The translations under genes were made by a program, and so were the position numbers. Shown here one piece after another: positions 62,831-64,000 of a DNA stretch of 64,000 nt. Position 1 is the first letter of the stretch, and each line of letters opens with the position of its first letter. The stretch is taken from the NCBI GenBank assembly GCA_029721435.1, contig CM056581.1:69116712-69180711 (forward strand), written 5' to 3'. The notes beneath the pieces were generated by a model that was not told where the DNA came from, did no database searches, and saw nothing but the letters and a program-made list of their open reading frames with translations. The DNA is from Gymnothorax reevesii (taxonomy: Eukaryota > Chordata > Actinopteri > Anguilliformes > Muraenidae).

Positions 62831-64000
62831 GACAGTGAGGAGCAGCTAAAAGTGGACCAACAGCTTATGGACTGCTTTGGTGTGTATTAGGACCTGCTGG
62901 TTCGTGTGCATAATTGTGATGTGTTTTTAGCGTGGAGAAAGAACAGCTTCCGCGCTGGTATATGACAGAGGGGCGAAAGCTCCAAGCTAAACGGCCTTTT
63001 CGGAAATTTCCTGTGGTAATGATTTACCTATTGCTTCAGAATGACCAGCTTTTCCTCGCGGAAAATGGGCCAGTTATGGAGAGTGCGCGATAGCTAGATA
63101 GAGCTCCGGTTATGTCATGAACATAATACAGGTTTTACAGACTGTAAGTTCCGTCTGCGTGAACCGTTACCTATTTAATCTCCCCCTTTTTCGGCTTTTT
63201 ATTAGCCACACCAATTTTTAAAGGGGTAGCACCAGAGAGCTTGCTCAGATATTTGTGAAGTATCCGACTGATATGGATAAGTGAAACCATCACTAACTGT
63301 TGTGGCTACAATCGGGCAATGTTATGATGAAACTGCTACATTGAATCTTACCAAAGTAACACAAGCATACCGATCAGAATTGCTGCATATAAGTTAACCA
63401 GGAGCATTTTTAATTAGCACGACACACAAACTAACATGCAGTAGCTGGTAACAGAGCGGTCATAACCACAGAGAAACCCTTGCAATACAGGTTTTACAGA
63501 CAGCAAGTTCTGTTACAGTGAACAGTTGTACCAAGCATCCAAATTACAAAGAAGTATTAAAAGTTAGCTTCAAATTAGGTTTATGTTCACACACCTTCTG
63601 TAGAATTTCCCCTCATATCACTCTTGCATATTTAGGAAACAAACATTAGCAACAGTAAATTGGCTACGTTAGCCGCTGTGCCACAGGCACAATTAACTGG
63701 CTATATCACGTCAGGTTGGCTTATGCAGTAAAAGTAACTTACAGCTTCTGTGTCTGAGTCAAGGACAGTCGCGACCGATACAGGCTTTATCTTCAGATAT
63801 TTTACAAAGCCTGTGTTTGAAGCCACTTGTTAGTGCTAACTATCGTTAGCGGTTCTGATAGCCACCCGTAACAGGTTAGCTTCATTTACATTATTTGCTG
63901 TTATATGGTTACTTACAGCTTGTGGCTCCGAGCGCTTGATCGATGCAACTGCTTCAGGTTTGAGAGGCAGCAGAAACGACTTCGTCAGGTGAGCTAAAAA
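62831..64000. other. no gene recognised; short duplications
   Basis: A short segment CAGGTTTTACAGACTGTAAG with a TGAACCGTT-like end (63131) recurs as CAGGTTTTACAGACAGCAAG (63488). Two GC-richer stretches (63745-63790 and 63918-63980) each abut ACTTACAGCTT, which on the minus strand looks like AAGCT with a GTAAGT splice donor. No coding meaning could be assigned. Confidence 0.4.

Noticed and set aside
30191..64000. Searched for the third TIMM17B exon (GMRHR..RGS)
   Set aside because: No matching segment was seen; it presumably lies beyond the window.

Overview
The window is nuclear DNA of a ray-finned fish, most likely a teleost. Evidence: Tc1/mariner families with fish-type ends, a CR1-like and an I/Nimb-like LINE, hAT, Harbinger and piggyBac relatives, a GTTGCTAGG/GTTGCTATGG minisatellite, and two vertebrate genes with spliced short exons. 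There are no operons and no prokaryotic features. I found no tRNA or rRNA gene.

Host genes. Only four coding exons are visible and all are short. Two on the minus strand (8662-8728 and 8399-8510) encode the N-terminus of PQBP1. Two on the plus strand (27145-27170 and 30091-30190) encode the N-terminus of TIMM17B. They face away from each other, as PQBP1 and TIMM17B do in mammals, but here about 18.4 kb of transposon-derived DNA separates the two start codons. The remaining exons of both genes were not seen and probably lie outside the window, so timm17b intron 2 would exceed 33 kb.

Layout. 1-8.4 kb: Tc1 inside Tc1, a palindromic MITE, Harbinger and L1-like remnants, and hairpin-ended repeats. 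8.4-8.7 kb: pqbp1 exons. 9.7-15.05 kb: a giant imperfect palindrome split by a Tc1-like element. 15.76-24.66 kb: four insertions, each inside the previous one (foldback MITE > ORF2-less LINE > solo LTR > intact full-length LINE), three of them bounded by clean target-site duplications. 24.7-27.1 kb: hAT fragments and a second copy of the palindromic MITE. 27.1-30.2 kb: timm17b exons 1-2, with a foldback MITE and a TTAA-flanked element in intron 1. 30.9-39.5 kb: a decayed CR1-like LINE (minus) that received a hAT MITE, a piggyBac-type element and a Tc1 which itself carries a solo LTR. 39.5-56.7 kb: three head-to-tail units of a macrosatellite, each with a unique head, a G/T-rich minisatellite, a GGAA/GAAA purine tract and a unique tail, followed by a 13-copy array of about 50 bp. 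57.4-64 kb: a truncated Tc1, a full-length but dead Tc1, and hAT-type terminal sequence.

Almost everything here is mobile or tandem DNA. The only apparently intact mobile coding unit is the I/Nimb-like LINE at 18109-23276. Its 3' tail resembles that of the nearby ORF1-only LINE, which suggests an autonomous and non-autonomous partner pair. All positions and motifs come from reading the sequence; family assignments rest on recognised motifs and not on database searches.
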